This document shows, piece after piece, positions 1 to 4,947 of a DNA stretch of 6,754 nucleotides (within the stretch, counting starts at the first letter, position 1; the number at the start of each line of letters is the position of its first letter). A program made the translations under genes and the position numbers. Under the pieces are notes generated by a model. That model made no database searches. It was not told the DNA's origin and saw only the letters and a list, made by a program, of their open reading frames with translations. The DNA lies in the NCBI GenBank assembly GCA_027717875.1, contig JALLOL010000140.1, forward strand, positions 1 through 6,754. The letters are read 5' to 3'. The DNA comes from Acidobacteria bacterium AH-259-L09 (GTDB lineage: Bacteria > Acidobacteriota > UBA6911 > RPQK01).

Positions 1-352
1 TTATTCGACACTTTACTACTCCTTTTTGTTCCAGTTTAAAGCTTCCAGTAACTGGAGAGTCAAGAGAATTTTTTGCCTGCAGCTTGTTGGGTTCGGGCGC
101 TGGGTCGATCCAAATGGCGCGCCAGTGTTCTCGCCGTTAGTGTGTTTTCGGCTTCCGCGGGCTGCTCGACGCACAGGCGCAGGTATCCTGGGGTACAACC
201 TATCGCTGAGCTGCAGATGTTCAGACTAGTTCTTCGCCAAGGTCGTTCTCTGTCGTTGACGAGTTTTCCAAGGCCAGCAAGCCAGTTGCCGATTCGAGCG
301 AACCCCACTCCGCTAATGACAGGGGTCTGTATGCAAATTCTGAACAATTTGT
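1..352. other. stretch with no recognisable gene
   Basis: Several short overlapping reading frames exist on both strands, but none has a convincing ribosome binding site, a family resemblance or a clear coding pattern. The frame at 73-354 on the plus strand has a run resembling a lipobox (SASAGC), but no proper basic N-terminus before it and a low-complexity basic continuation. A small perfect palindrome, TCCAGT-A-ACTGGA, lies at 44-56. The stretch may be decayed sequence left of the response-regulator relic. Confidence 0.5.
334..351. promoter_or_regulatory. inverted repeat upstream of the response-regulator relic
   Basis: CAAATT and AATTTG form perfect 6-base arms separated by 6 bases. They sit about 40-55 bases upstream of a TACAAT -10-like hexamer (390-395) and directly before the AAGGAAAACTTAAGTA block. 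Position and symmetry fit an operator for a DNA-binding dimer, but the arms are AT-rich and this could be chance. The copy at 4057 does not carry this repeat. Confidence 0.3.
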
Positions 353-436
353 AAGGAAAACTTAAGTAGGAGACCGGAATCTCGACTCGTACAATGTTCC
401 AGAGAGGAGGGAGTCATCTTGCACATTCTGGTTATA
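353..436 (+). repeat. direct repeat copy A: promoter and start of a response-regulator gene
   Basis: Positions 353-368 are identical to 4057-4072 (16 of 16), and 379-395 match 4083-4099 at 15 of 17, with the same 26-base offset between the two blocks in both copies. After a gap, CATTCTGGTTATA (424-436) matches 4119-4131 at 12 of 13, and TGAGAAG then recurs in both. TACAAT at 390-395 is a plausible -10 element, and GGAGG at 406-410 is the ribosome binding site for the TTG start at 419. Copy A is the better preserved of the two because its regulator reading frame is intact for about 20 codons. Confidence 0.7.
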
Positions 437-526
437 GAAGATGAGAAGACCGCACTTGAAACACCTCTTAAACCCAACGGGCGAAAAATAAAGGCTCTTC
501 ACAGGAAACTGACATCGAAGCGCTGA
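419..526 (+). pseudogene. N-terminal relic of an OmpR-family response regulator
   Basis: From a TTG start, with GGAGG 8 bases upstream, the frame reads (M)HILVIEDEKTA, the classic first strand and acidic pocket (ED) of a receiver domain as found in heavy-metal-type OmpR response regulators. LKPNG about five residues later still resembles the LxxNG of the first receiver helix, with a few residues missing. Similarity then stops near 478 and the frame ends at a TGA at 524-526 after 35 residues. A full member has about 220-230 residues, so the phosphorylated Asp, the rest of the receiver and the whole DNA-binding domain are gone. The sequence after the break belongs to another reading frame that leads into an integron-type cassette. 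No partner histidine kinase is present. Confidence 0.75.
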
Positions 527-720
527 CCGAGGGGGTCGGTCCGCATCCGCTCTTCAATGGGGTCCAGCGGGTGGTGATCGCGGGACTGGCGAAGCCAGAT
601 GTTAGGATGGAGGGCGAGCACGTCACCGTTCGAGTGTCCGGCCTCGCGGCCAGCTTCGAGCGAGCAAGTGTGCACCAAAGCCCCAAGGAGCTGGTGGTGA
701 AGTTGGAGCGAACGGAATGA
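472..720 (+). pseudogene. 5'-truncated small cassette gene, unknown function
   Basis: An open frame of 82 codons begins right after a stop at 469-471 and ends with TGA at 718-720. Third codon positions are strongly G/C-rich and the translation is protein-like (for example VQRVVIAGLAKPDVRMEG, then LVVKLERTE at the end), so it looks like real coding sequence. There is no ribosome binding site and no start codon near its left end; the first in-frame ATG (610-612) would leave only about 36 residues, and GTG GTG occurs somewhat earlier. The left end coincides with the break in the response-regulator relic, so the original start was probably lost there. The stop lies 15 bases before the attC site at 736, the usual cassette layout. 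I do not recognise the family. Confidence 0.5.
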
Positions 721-735
721 AGGCCTGGGTCGGCG

Positions 736-807
736 GTCTAACACGCGGATGAAGCTGACGAGGCTCCGCTACGCTCCGCCTCGAAGCTTATCCGCCATCC
801 GTTAGCT
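736..807 (+). other. attC recombination site 1 (integron cassette)
   Basis: An R'' core GTCTAAC (736-742, pattern RYYYAAC) and an R' core GTTAGCT (801-807, pattern GTTRRRY) bracket an imperfect palindrome. Left arm GCGGAT-G-AAGCT (745-756) pairs with AGCTTATCCGC (785-795) with one unpaired G at 751, and CGAGGC (759-764) pairs with GCCTCG (778-783) around a 13-base end loop. One-sided extra bases of this kind are the hallmark by which the integrase recognises the folded bottom strand of attC. The spacers next to the cores are unequal (2 and 5 bases), so the site may not be optimal. Confidence 0.8.
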
Positions 808-876
808 GGACCCGAATAGGAAGCGGTGACGACAAAATGAGAAATGATAAGCTTATGGGCGAAACCAGAGGTCGGA

Positions 877-1146
877 ATGCCCGAAATTTCCCGCTTCTTT
901 GGGATTATTATTCGCATGTTTTCAGAGCCGCTGGCTCAACACCACCGGCCTCATTTCCATGCTTATTACCAAGATGACGTCGCAATCATCGCCATCGATA
1001 CGATCGAGCTTATGGGGGGCAGTCTACCGCGTCGCCAGCAGCGTCTCGTGGAGGCTTGGGCCGAGATCCATGGGGCTGAACTGTTGGAAGATTGGGAACG
1101 TCTGCAGGCTGGTACACGTCCCTTCAAGATCGAGCCCCTCAGATAG
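877..1146 (+). CDS. DUF4160 domain protein (cassette gene)
   Basis: This gives 89 residues. ATG 877 is chosen because the protein then starts MPEISRFFGIIIRM, the usual DUF4160 opening, and AGAGGT lies about 5 bases upstream; an in-frame ATG at 844 would add 11 uncharacteristic residues. Family marks seen are HxRPHFHAYY (residues ~22-31), the AIIAIDTIELMGGSLPRR stretch, and the C-terminal WAEIHGAELLEDWERLQ helix. It fills the usual length and looks intact. The function of DUF4160 is not established. It is commonly paired with DUF2442, as here, with the next start 12 bases after its stop, and the pair has a toxin-antitoxin-like look, though that role is inference. Both genes sit between two attC sites and so form one cassette. 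Confidence 0.85.
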   Translation: MPEISRFFGIIIRMFSEPLAQHHRPHFHAYYQDDVAIIAIDTIELMGGSLPRRQQRLVEAWAEIHGAELLEDWERLQAGTRPFKIEPLR

Positions 1147-1158
1147 GGAGAAACGCTG

Positions 1159-1476
1159 ATGAGCCATCCGATTCACCGTGTGCAGTCCTTCGAGATCGTT
1201 GGTTGCTATACTTTGAAGGTACAGTTCGAGGACGGGGTTGCCCAGACCATCGATTTCAGGCCAGTTCTGGAAGGCGAGCTTTACGGCCCCCTCCGAGATC
1301 CTGCGCTGTTTAAAAAAGTGCAGATAGACCCAGAAGTACATACTCTAGTGTGGCCCAACGGGGCCGACTTCGATCCGGCGACCTTGCACGACTGGCCCCA
1401 ATTGGTTGAGCACTTTGTCGCCATGGTGCGCCGCTGGTCTGAATCCCCCAGTGAATCGCAGGATAGAGCCGGCTAA
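1159..1476 (+). CDS. DUF2442 domain protein (cassette gene)
   Basis: A 105-residue protein with GGAGA at 1147-1151, 7 bases before the ATG. The order of elements matches DUF2442: a first strand region (residues ~5-27, ending TLKVQFEDG), then the DFRPVLEGELYGPLRDPALF segment around residues 32-51, then VHTLVWPNGADFDPATLHDW (61-80). The family is small, beta-rich and of unknown function; some members are found next to DUF4160 or regulator-like partners. It is almost certainly co-transcribed with the preceding DUF4160 gene. The last ~12 residues (SPSESQDRAG and neighbours) are non-conserved. Its TAA stop (1474-1476) lies inside the R'' core of the next attC site, typical of compact cassettes. 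Confidence 0.85.
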   Translation: MSHPIHRVQSFEIVGCYTLKVQFEDGVAQTIDFRPVLEGELYGPLRDPALFKKVQIDPEVHTLVWPNGADFDPATLHDWPQLVEHFVAMVRRWSESPSESQDRAG

Positions 1477-1529
1477 CAACGGCATCCAGCTGGCGGTGCT
1501 TCGCACCGCAGCTGATGCCCCGGTCCGTA
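1471..1529 (+). other. attC recombination site 2, R' side degraded
   Basis: R'' core GGCTAAC (1471-1477) is followed by an imperfect palindrome: GGCATC-C-AGCTG-G-CGGTGC (1481-1499) against CGCACCGCAGCTGATGCC (1502-1519), with two extra unpaired bases on the left arm, as expected of attC. The partner core should read about GTTAGCC near 1523-1529, but the sequence there is GTCCGTA, which fails GTTRRRY. A GTTRRRY match (GTTGAAC) exists at 1538-1544 but is too far away. The site is probably no longer functional, or was cut by a later rearrangement. Confidence 0.65.
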
Positions 1530-1616
1530 TCCGGCTGGTTGAACCCAGACTGACTTCTGAGGGCATCCCTTGTCGCCCGTTGCGATGTAGAATGTAGCGC
1601 CGGAGGTTTTGCAAAC

Positions 1617-1805
1617 ATGAAAACGGGCAAGGAAGAAGTTCACGAGCTCCTTGAACAGCTTCCCGAAGACGCCTCCCTGGAGGACATCCAGTACCACATC
1701 TACGTTCGGCAGAAGATTCAGAAAGGCCTCGAGGCCGCGAGCCAGGGTAAGGTAATTCCCCAGGAGGAAGTTGAGAAGCGGATGGCTCGATGGCTCGAGA
1801 AGTAG
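1617..1805 (+). CDS. small antitoxin-like protein without a visible toxin
   Basis: A 62-residue, acidic, helical protein with GGAGG at 1602-1606, 10 bases before the ATG. The sequence EEVHELLEQLPEDASLEDIQYHIYVRQKI, then a second helix GLEAASQGKVIPQEEVEKRMARWLEK, resembles the short proteins encoded just upstream of RelE/ParE-type toxins and annotated as putative antitoxins. In such pairs the toxin gene normally starts within a few bases; here the next 33 bases lead to an attC-like end (R' at 1839), and no toxin frame follows. It therefore appears to be an orphan antitoxin or an unrelated small cassette protein of the same shape. The assignment rests on remembered family resemblance. Confidence 0.65.
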   Translation: MKTGKEEVHELLEQLPEDASLEDIQYHIYVRQKIQKGLEAASQGKVIPQEEVEKRMARWLEK

Positions 1806-1809
1806 TCTG

Positions 1810-1845
1810 GACCGCGCGGCGCGGCTGATGCGCAGGTCGTTAGCT
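1810..1845 (+). other. degenerate attC-like end 3
   Basis: GTTAGCT (1839-1845) is identical to the R' core of attC site 1. It is preceded by a short hairpin, GACCGCGC (1810-1817) against GCGCAGGTC (1830-1838), with one unpaired A. No RYYYAAC core is present on the left, where the small gene ends at 1805. This could be a truncated attC whose left half was lost, or a chance hairpin beside a common heptamer. Confidence 0.4.
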
Positions 1846-1953
1846 TGCGCCCGGACGACAGGATTTCTAGGTAGCTCGAGAACCTTCTAAGGTTTGGTTC
1901 TGCTGCTCCCAGGTGGCGCTGCTGAGCGCGCGAATTACAAGAGGTCATAGCAT
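1846..1953. other. short intergenic stretch with an inverted repeat
   Basis: No reading frame is supported. AACCTT-CT-AAGGTT (1881-1894) is a perfect 6-base inverted repeat, possibly part of a promoter or operator for the gene at 1954. AAGAGGT near 1939-1945 serves as its ribosome binding site. Confidence 0.3.
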
Positions 1954-2433
1954 TTGAGGCCAGATGAAGCTTTAGCCTTTGTTGAAGAGCACGGGGTTGT
2001 TCTTGAATCTGCAAAGGGACCCGTTCCGAACCTGGCCGACATTGTAGCGGGCGAGCCTATTCAAGGGAGCTACTGGGCGCATCCGAAGGGCAACGAGATT
2101 TTTCTCCTCACTCGTGCTATCCGATCCTCCGAGGTAGTAGTCGTATGTAGGATAGTACGGGGCAAGATCACGTATGTGCACAGGCGCTTATGGCCCGCGC
2201 TTGTGCGATTACAGGGTAGTGTCAGCAAGAAACGCCTGGCAGCTATAAGGGAGATTCATACACCGACGGGCAAGCACGAGGTGTCGGAAATCCCATTCCC
2301 CGACTGGGTGCCTGCCGAGGTGGAGGAAGAAGCAAACGAGTTGACTCACTTGGAAGCTCGATCGGCTTTGGGAGAATGGTCGAAGGATCTGCTCCCAAAG
2401 ATGCGTGAACGATCTTTGTCGGCCTGCCATTGA
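1954..2433 (+). CDS. conserved hypothetical protein, TTG start
   Basis: A 159-residue soluble protein. TTG 1954 is taken as the start because AAGAGGT lies 8 bases upstream, no in-frame ATG or GTG is better placed, and the product then opens RPDEALAFVEEHGVVLESAKGPVPNLAD, the expected conserved beginning. Other conserved-looking parts are GSYWAHPKGNEIFLLTRAIR (residues ~38-58), CRIVRGKITYVHRRLWPALVRL (~65-86), REIHTPTGKHEVSEIPFPDWVP (~98-119) and a final helix LTHLEARSALGEW. I recall similar full-length proteins of unknown function in diverse bacteria, and no function is claimed. It has no signal peptide or membrane helix. It stands alone between the attC-like end at 1845 and an IS256-type scrap; no attC follows it. 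The last ~15 residues may be altered by that junction. Confidence 0.75.
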   Translation: MRPDEALAFVEEHGVVLESAKGPVPNLADIVAGEPIQGSYWAHPKGNEIFLLTRAIRSSEVVVVCRIVRGKITYVHRRLWPALVRLQGSVSKKRLAAIREIHTPTGKHEVSEIPFPDWVPAEVEEEANELTHLEARSALGEWSKDLLPKMRERSLSACH

Positions 2434-2460
2434 AGGTGCTAGGTGGCAACGGGTCTCCAA

Positions 2461-2580
2461 TTCGTGTTTCAGCTCATAGGTGGCGAGGAACTCATCAAAG
2501 GCCCGATGAGCATCCTCCCGAGTCTCGGCCATCCAGATGTGATGTAGCGCCTGCTTGGCCTTGGATTGTACTGATCTATG
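2461..2580 (-). pseudogene. scrap of an IS256-family (mutator-type) transposase
   Basis: Read on the minus strand, about 38 residues (SVQSKAKQALHHIWMAE, then TREDAHRAFDEFLATYELK) match the well-known IS256-family segment SVQPKAKQALHEIWMAET...AFDxFxxxYxxKY. In a real transposase this is followed by the KDREALLxFYDFPAEHW region and the end of the catalytic core; here similarity stops after TYELKHE. The part before it is also not transposase-like in this frame. No terminal inverted repeats or target duplication can be seen, so this is an inactive remnant. The plus-strand hypothetical gene ends nearby at 2433. Confidence 0.75.
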
Positions 2581-2639
2581 GTATCGTTCTTCACGGCGAT
2601 CATAACTCCCTTGCAGGTCATGCGTGTAATTCAAGGCCG

Positions 2640-2733
2640 GGAGGCACTTCCCGTCTGGTGACGGGCCTGGTCTTCAAAACCAGCCGGGCTGTAACGAAAG
2701 TTAAGCCTGGTGGGTTCGATTGCATGTAGCACC
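2640..2733 (+). pseudogene. selC: selenocysteine tRNA with decayed 3' end
   Basis: The 5' part is an excellent tRNA-Sec: an 8-base acceptor strand GGAGGCAC (2640-2647), TT, a perfect 6-base D stem CCCGTC/GACGGG closed by TGGT (2650-2665), an anticodon arm CTGGT-CTTCAAA-ACCAG with anticodon TCA at 2674-2676, and a long variable arm closing on GAAA (GGCTGTAAC against GTTAAGCC, one bulge). The long D stem, TCA anticodon and long variable arm together are diagnostic. The T loop TTCGATT (2715-2721) is present, but the 3' T strand reads GCATG instead of the CCCAC-like strand that would pair with GTGGG. The 3' acceptor strand GTAGCACC pairs with the 5' strand at only about five of eight positions. 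No CCA is encoded. It is most likely a pseudogene; a functional copy would be needed elsewhere for selenoprotein synthesis. Confidence 0.8.
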
Positions 2734-2782
2734 TTTGTTGTTGACGGGACCGCGATGCTCTACTAATGTTTTAGCATCTTAT

Positions 2783-2802
2783 CCTGTTCATGGCCTAACA
2801 GG
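2783..2802 (-). terminator. hairpin over the end of the transporter gene
   Basis: CCTGTT (2783-2788) and AACAGG (2797-2802) pair perfectly around an 8-base loop that includes the MFS stop codon (2795-2797). No T-run follows in the minus direction, so it is not a canonical intrinsic terminator; a second weak stem, GATGCT/AGCATC, lies at 2754-2778. Confidence 0.25.
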
Positions 2803-4045
2803 GGTTCAGGCTGCTTACTCCCTTGGTTGGGACATAAAGGTCGCTGCCCTTCCAGGTGAACCAGCAGGTGCCCAGCACGCCGAAGGTAAAAGCCACCAAA
2901 AGGTTCACTTCTGGCCCGATGATCCACAGGAACGCTCCGCCAAACGCTGCTAGCGAGACGACCACGTCCCGCATCAGATAATACAGCCCGAACACCCCAG
3001 CTTTACGGTCCTCTGGGGCCAAGTCCATGATGAGTGCTTTGCGAGTGGGTTCTCCGAACTCCTTCAACCCGCGGAGAACAAACACCGCTACTAGTGGCCA
3101 GAAGGATCGGCAAAACAACAGCGCTAGGGGAAACAGCGCAAAGAACACGAAGGTCATTTGGACGAACGGCTTTTTGTGGCCGCGATCGGCAAGGTAGGCC
3201 ACCGGTACATAGATAAGAACAGCGGTCGCCATTTCCACGGTTGTCAGAACACCAAACTGTATGCCAGACACAGGCATGGCGATAACCCCCATGCACCAGA
3301 TCACCACAAAGGCATAAGGAATCTGCTCACAGAAACGGATGAGGATGTCGGAGATGAGTAAATTCCGTAGTTCCGGGGTCATTGCCCTCAATAGTCGAAG
3401 GGGGTTTTTCTCTGCTTGCGACCTTGTGGCTTGAACATCTCTGTCGCTGGCATTGTCTTCAATCAGGATCTGCTGCATGACGGCAGCTACGACTGTCATG
3501 GCGAGCGCCCCGACGAAAGCAATACGGACGCCGGTCACGCGGCCCCAGATGTCGATGCACGTTCCGCCGACAATCGGACCCGCAGCCATGGGGACGCGGC
3601 GCACCAACGAGTGCATCGTTACCCCCATGGTGCGCTTGTTTTCCGGAAGCACCTGAGCAACAAGTCCCATCGTGGCAGGAAGCGAAATAGCCGTCCAGCT
3701 CAGAAACAGGGCCGCGCCAGCGATGACCGCCTGCCACGCAGGGATCAGGATGACAACTACAAACCCCGCCATGGCAAGAACGTTGAAAACCAGCAGTGCT
3801 CGCTTGGTACCTAGTCGGTCGGCGAGATATCCACCGAGGAAGGAGTACAGAGCCGACAACAGGTTGTCCATGCCGTTAAGCAGACCGACTGAAATCGCCC
3901 CGCCGCCCAGTGCGATAAGGTAAATCGGGAGAAACCGCTCCGCCATCCTCTCTCCCATGCCGACGAGGACAACCATGGCCAGCAGCCCGACAATGCTCTT
4001 CTGCAGGCCCAAAAACTCCCTAACCCGACGAAAAAACGTGATCAT
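2795..4045 (-). CDS. major facilitator superfamily transporter
   Basis: A complete 416-residue inner-membrane protein, the usual length for a 12-helix MFS carrier, and hydrophobic throughout with short polar loops. The MFS signature between helices 2 and 3 is present as GYLADRLGTKR (residues 72-82), and a weaker repeat YLADRGHKKPF marks the same loop of the second half. Charged residues in helix 1 (GERMAERF, ~31-38) and the conserved EPTRKALIMDLAPEDRKAGVFG loop between later helices resemble drug- or metabolite-exporting MFS_1 members; the substrate cannot be told. The middle cytoplasmic loop (residues ~198-220) is polar, as usual. The ATG at 4043-4045 has only a weak upstream ribosome binding site on the minus strand. 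It is divergent from the 4147 gene, and the repeated promoter block at 4057 lies immediately upstream, so a shared control region is possible. Confidence 0.9.
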   Translation of the reverse strand: MITFFRRVREFLGLQKSIVGLLAMVVLVGMGERMAERFLPIYLIALGGGAISVGLLNGMDNLLSALYSFLGGYLADRLGTKRALLVFNVLAMAGFVVVILIPAWQAVIAGAALFLSWTAISLPATMGLVAQVLPENKRTMGVTMHSLVRRVPMAAGPIVGGTCIDIWGRVTGVRIAFVGALAMTVVAAVMQQILIEDNASDRDVQATRSQAEKNPLRLLRAMTPELRNLLISDILIRFCEQIPYAFVVIWCMGVIAMPVSGIQFGVLTTVEMATAVLIYVPVAYLADRGHKKPFVQMTFVFFALFPLALLFCRSFWPLVAVFVLRGLKEFGEPTRKALIMDLAPEDRKAGVFGLYYLMRDVVVSLAAFGGAFLWIIGPEVNLLVAFTFGVLGTCWFTWKGSDLYVPTKGVSSLNPC

Positions 4046-4056
4046 GCCGATTCCGA

Positions 4057-4138
4057 AAGGAAAACTTAAGTATGAAAAAGGGATCTCGACTTGTAGAATT
4101 AGGTGAATGGGGGGCGTGCATTCTGATTATATGAGAAG
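4057..4138 (+). repeat. direct repeat copy B: decayed promoter and start of a response-regulator gene
   Basis: This copy matches 353-436 in the same orientation: 16 of 16 bases at 4057-4072, about half of the next ten, 15 of 17 at 4083-4099, then CATTCTGATTATA and TGAGAAG (4119-4138) after a deletion of several bases. TAGAAT at 4094-4099 occupies the place of the TACAAT -10 element of copy A and may drive the 4147 gene. In A this block encodes HILVIEDEK; in B internal deletions have destroyed that reading frame. B lies between the divergent starts of the transporter (4045) and the copper-type lipoprotein (4147). Confidence 0.7.
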
Positions 4139-4146
4139 CACCTCCA

Positions 4147-4926
4147 GTGAGAAAAATGAGGCCTCTTCCATACGTTCGCGTAGTTATCACGGTCACAATT
4201 GTACTTACGGTAGCATGTTCGAGTCCGGATTCCACCTCATCTGAACCGTCAGCGGAGGTTCGTTCCAACGCAACTTCCATTTCTCCAGGTTCTGCTGGTG
4301 TTCTCGAAGGACAAGTCCTTTTTCAGGGCTCGAATATTCCTGAGTCTACCCGGATAGAAAACACCACAGATCCGCAGGATTGCGGAACCGTTCAGTCGCT
4401 CATGGATATCATCATCTCCAAGGAGAATAAAGGGATCAAGAATGTGATTGCTGCCCTAAACGGTGTACTTTTGCCCGAGGATTACCAGCCTCAAAGCTCC
4501 CAGCTTATTCTTGACAACCGAGACTGCCAGTTTCAACCGCACATTGCAGTATTGACAACTGGAAGCAGTATTGAAGCCATCAATAGCGACCCGATCTTTC
4601 ATTCAGTACACTTCTACGGCTTTCTCAACAGAAATCTTGCCCTCGGTCCCAACCAGTCGAAAGTTGTCCGAAATGTGAGACGCCGGGGTTACTACATCAT
4701 TAAGTGTGATGTCCATGGCTGGATGCAGGCCTTTATCCGCGTTGACGAACATCCTTTTCACTCTGTTAGCGATGCAGACGGCAGATTCAGAATTGAAAAC
4801 ATCCCCCCAGGGTCTTACACGTTGGAAGCCTGGCATGAATATTTTGGGAAGAAAGAAGTCAGGGTCAGTATAGAAGCTGATACGCTGTCACGTGTCACCA
4901 TTTATTATCGCGATAAATCATCCTGA
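4147..4926 (+). CDS. cupredoxin / carboxypeptidase-regulatory-like lipoprotein
   Basis: A 259-residue exported protein. A short basic N-terminus and hydrophobic stretch (residues ~9-23) lead to Cys24 in TVAC, a near-consensus lipobox, then a Ser-rich linker to ~50. Residues ~51-200 match a plastocyanin-like family: a domain start GVLEGQVLFQG, Cys79, Cys127, NSDPIFHSVH (146-155) and KCDVHGWM (186-193). His152, Cys187, His190 and Met193 form a type 1 copper ligand set. A carboxypeptidase-regulatory-like (transthyretin-type) beta domain follows, HPFHSVSDADGRFRIENIPPGSYTLEAWHE (202-231). Proteins of this layout are often annotated as methylamine utilisation or carboxypeptidase regulatory-like proteins; a periplasmic electron-transfer or copper-binding role is inferred. 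GTG 4147 or the in-frame ATG 4156 could be the start, and neither has a strong ribosome binding site. The next gene begins 21 bases after the stop. Confidence 0.85.
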   Translation: MRKMRPLPYVRVVITVTIVLTVACSSPDSTSSEPSAEVRSNATSISPGSAGVLEGQVLFQGSNIPESTRIENTTDPQDCGTVQSLMDIIISKENKGIKNVIAALNGVLLPEDYQPQSSQLILDNRDCQFQPHIAVLTTGSSIEAINSDPIFHSVHFYGFLNRNLALGPNQSKVVRNVRRRGYYIIKCDVHGWMQAFIRVDEHPFHSVSDADGRFRIENIPPGSYTLEAWHEYFGKKEVRVSIEADTLSRVTIYYRDKSS

Positions 4927-4947
4927 ACTGGGAAAAGGAGGAGCATA

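Noticed and set aside
86..92. GTTGGGT as an attI or attC R' core
   Set aside because: It fits GTTRRRY, but the upstream 85 bases hold no complementary core or bulged palindrome.
73..354. Plus-strand frame with a lipobox-like SASAGC
   Set aside because: It lacks a proper signal start and a ribosome binding site, is rich in Arg/Pro without family resemblance, and overlaps an equally long minus-strand frame of no better quality.
472..478. ACCCAAC as an attC R'' core at the regulator/cassette junction
   Set aside because: The heptamer fits RYYYAAC, but such matches are expected several times by chance in this window; no palindrome or partner core follows, and AACGG is natural in receiver-domain coding sequence.
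844..876. Upstream ATG of the DUF4160 gene as its start
   Set aside because: The extra 11 residues do not belong to the family, and the ribosome binding site fits the ATG at 877.
2430..2729. Plus-strand open frame of 99 codons
   Set aside because: It runs through the transposase relic (antisense) and straight through the tRNA-Sec structure, so it cannot be a real gene.
2754..2778. GATGCT / AGCATC stem as a terminator of the transporter gene
   Set aside because: The loop is 13 bases, the stem only 6, and no T-run follows on either strand.
3416..3814. Long plus-strand open frame of 132 codons inside the transporter gene
   Set aside because: It lies wholly antisense to a clear MFS coding sequence, has a low-complexity charged translation and no ribosome binding site.
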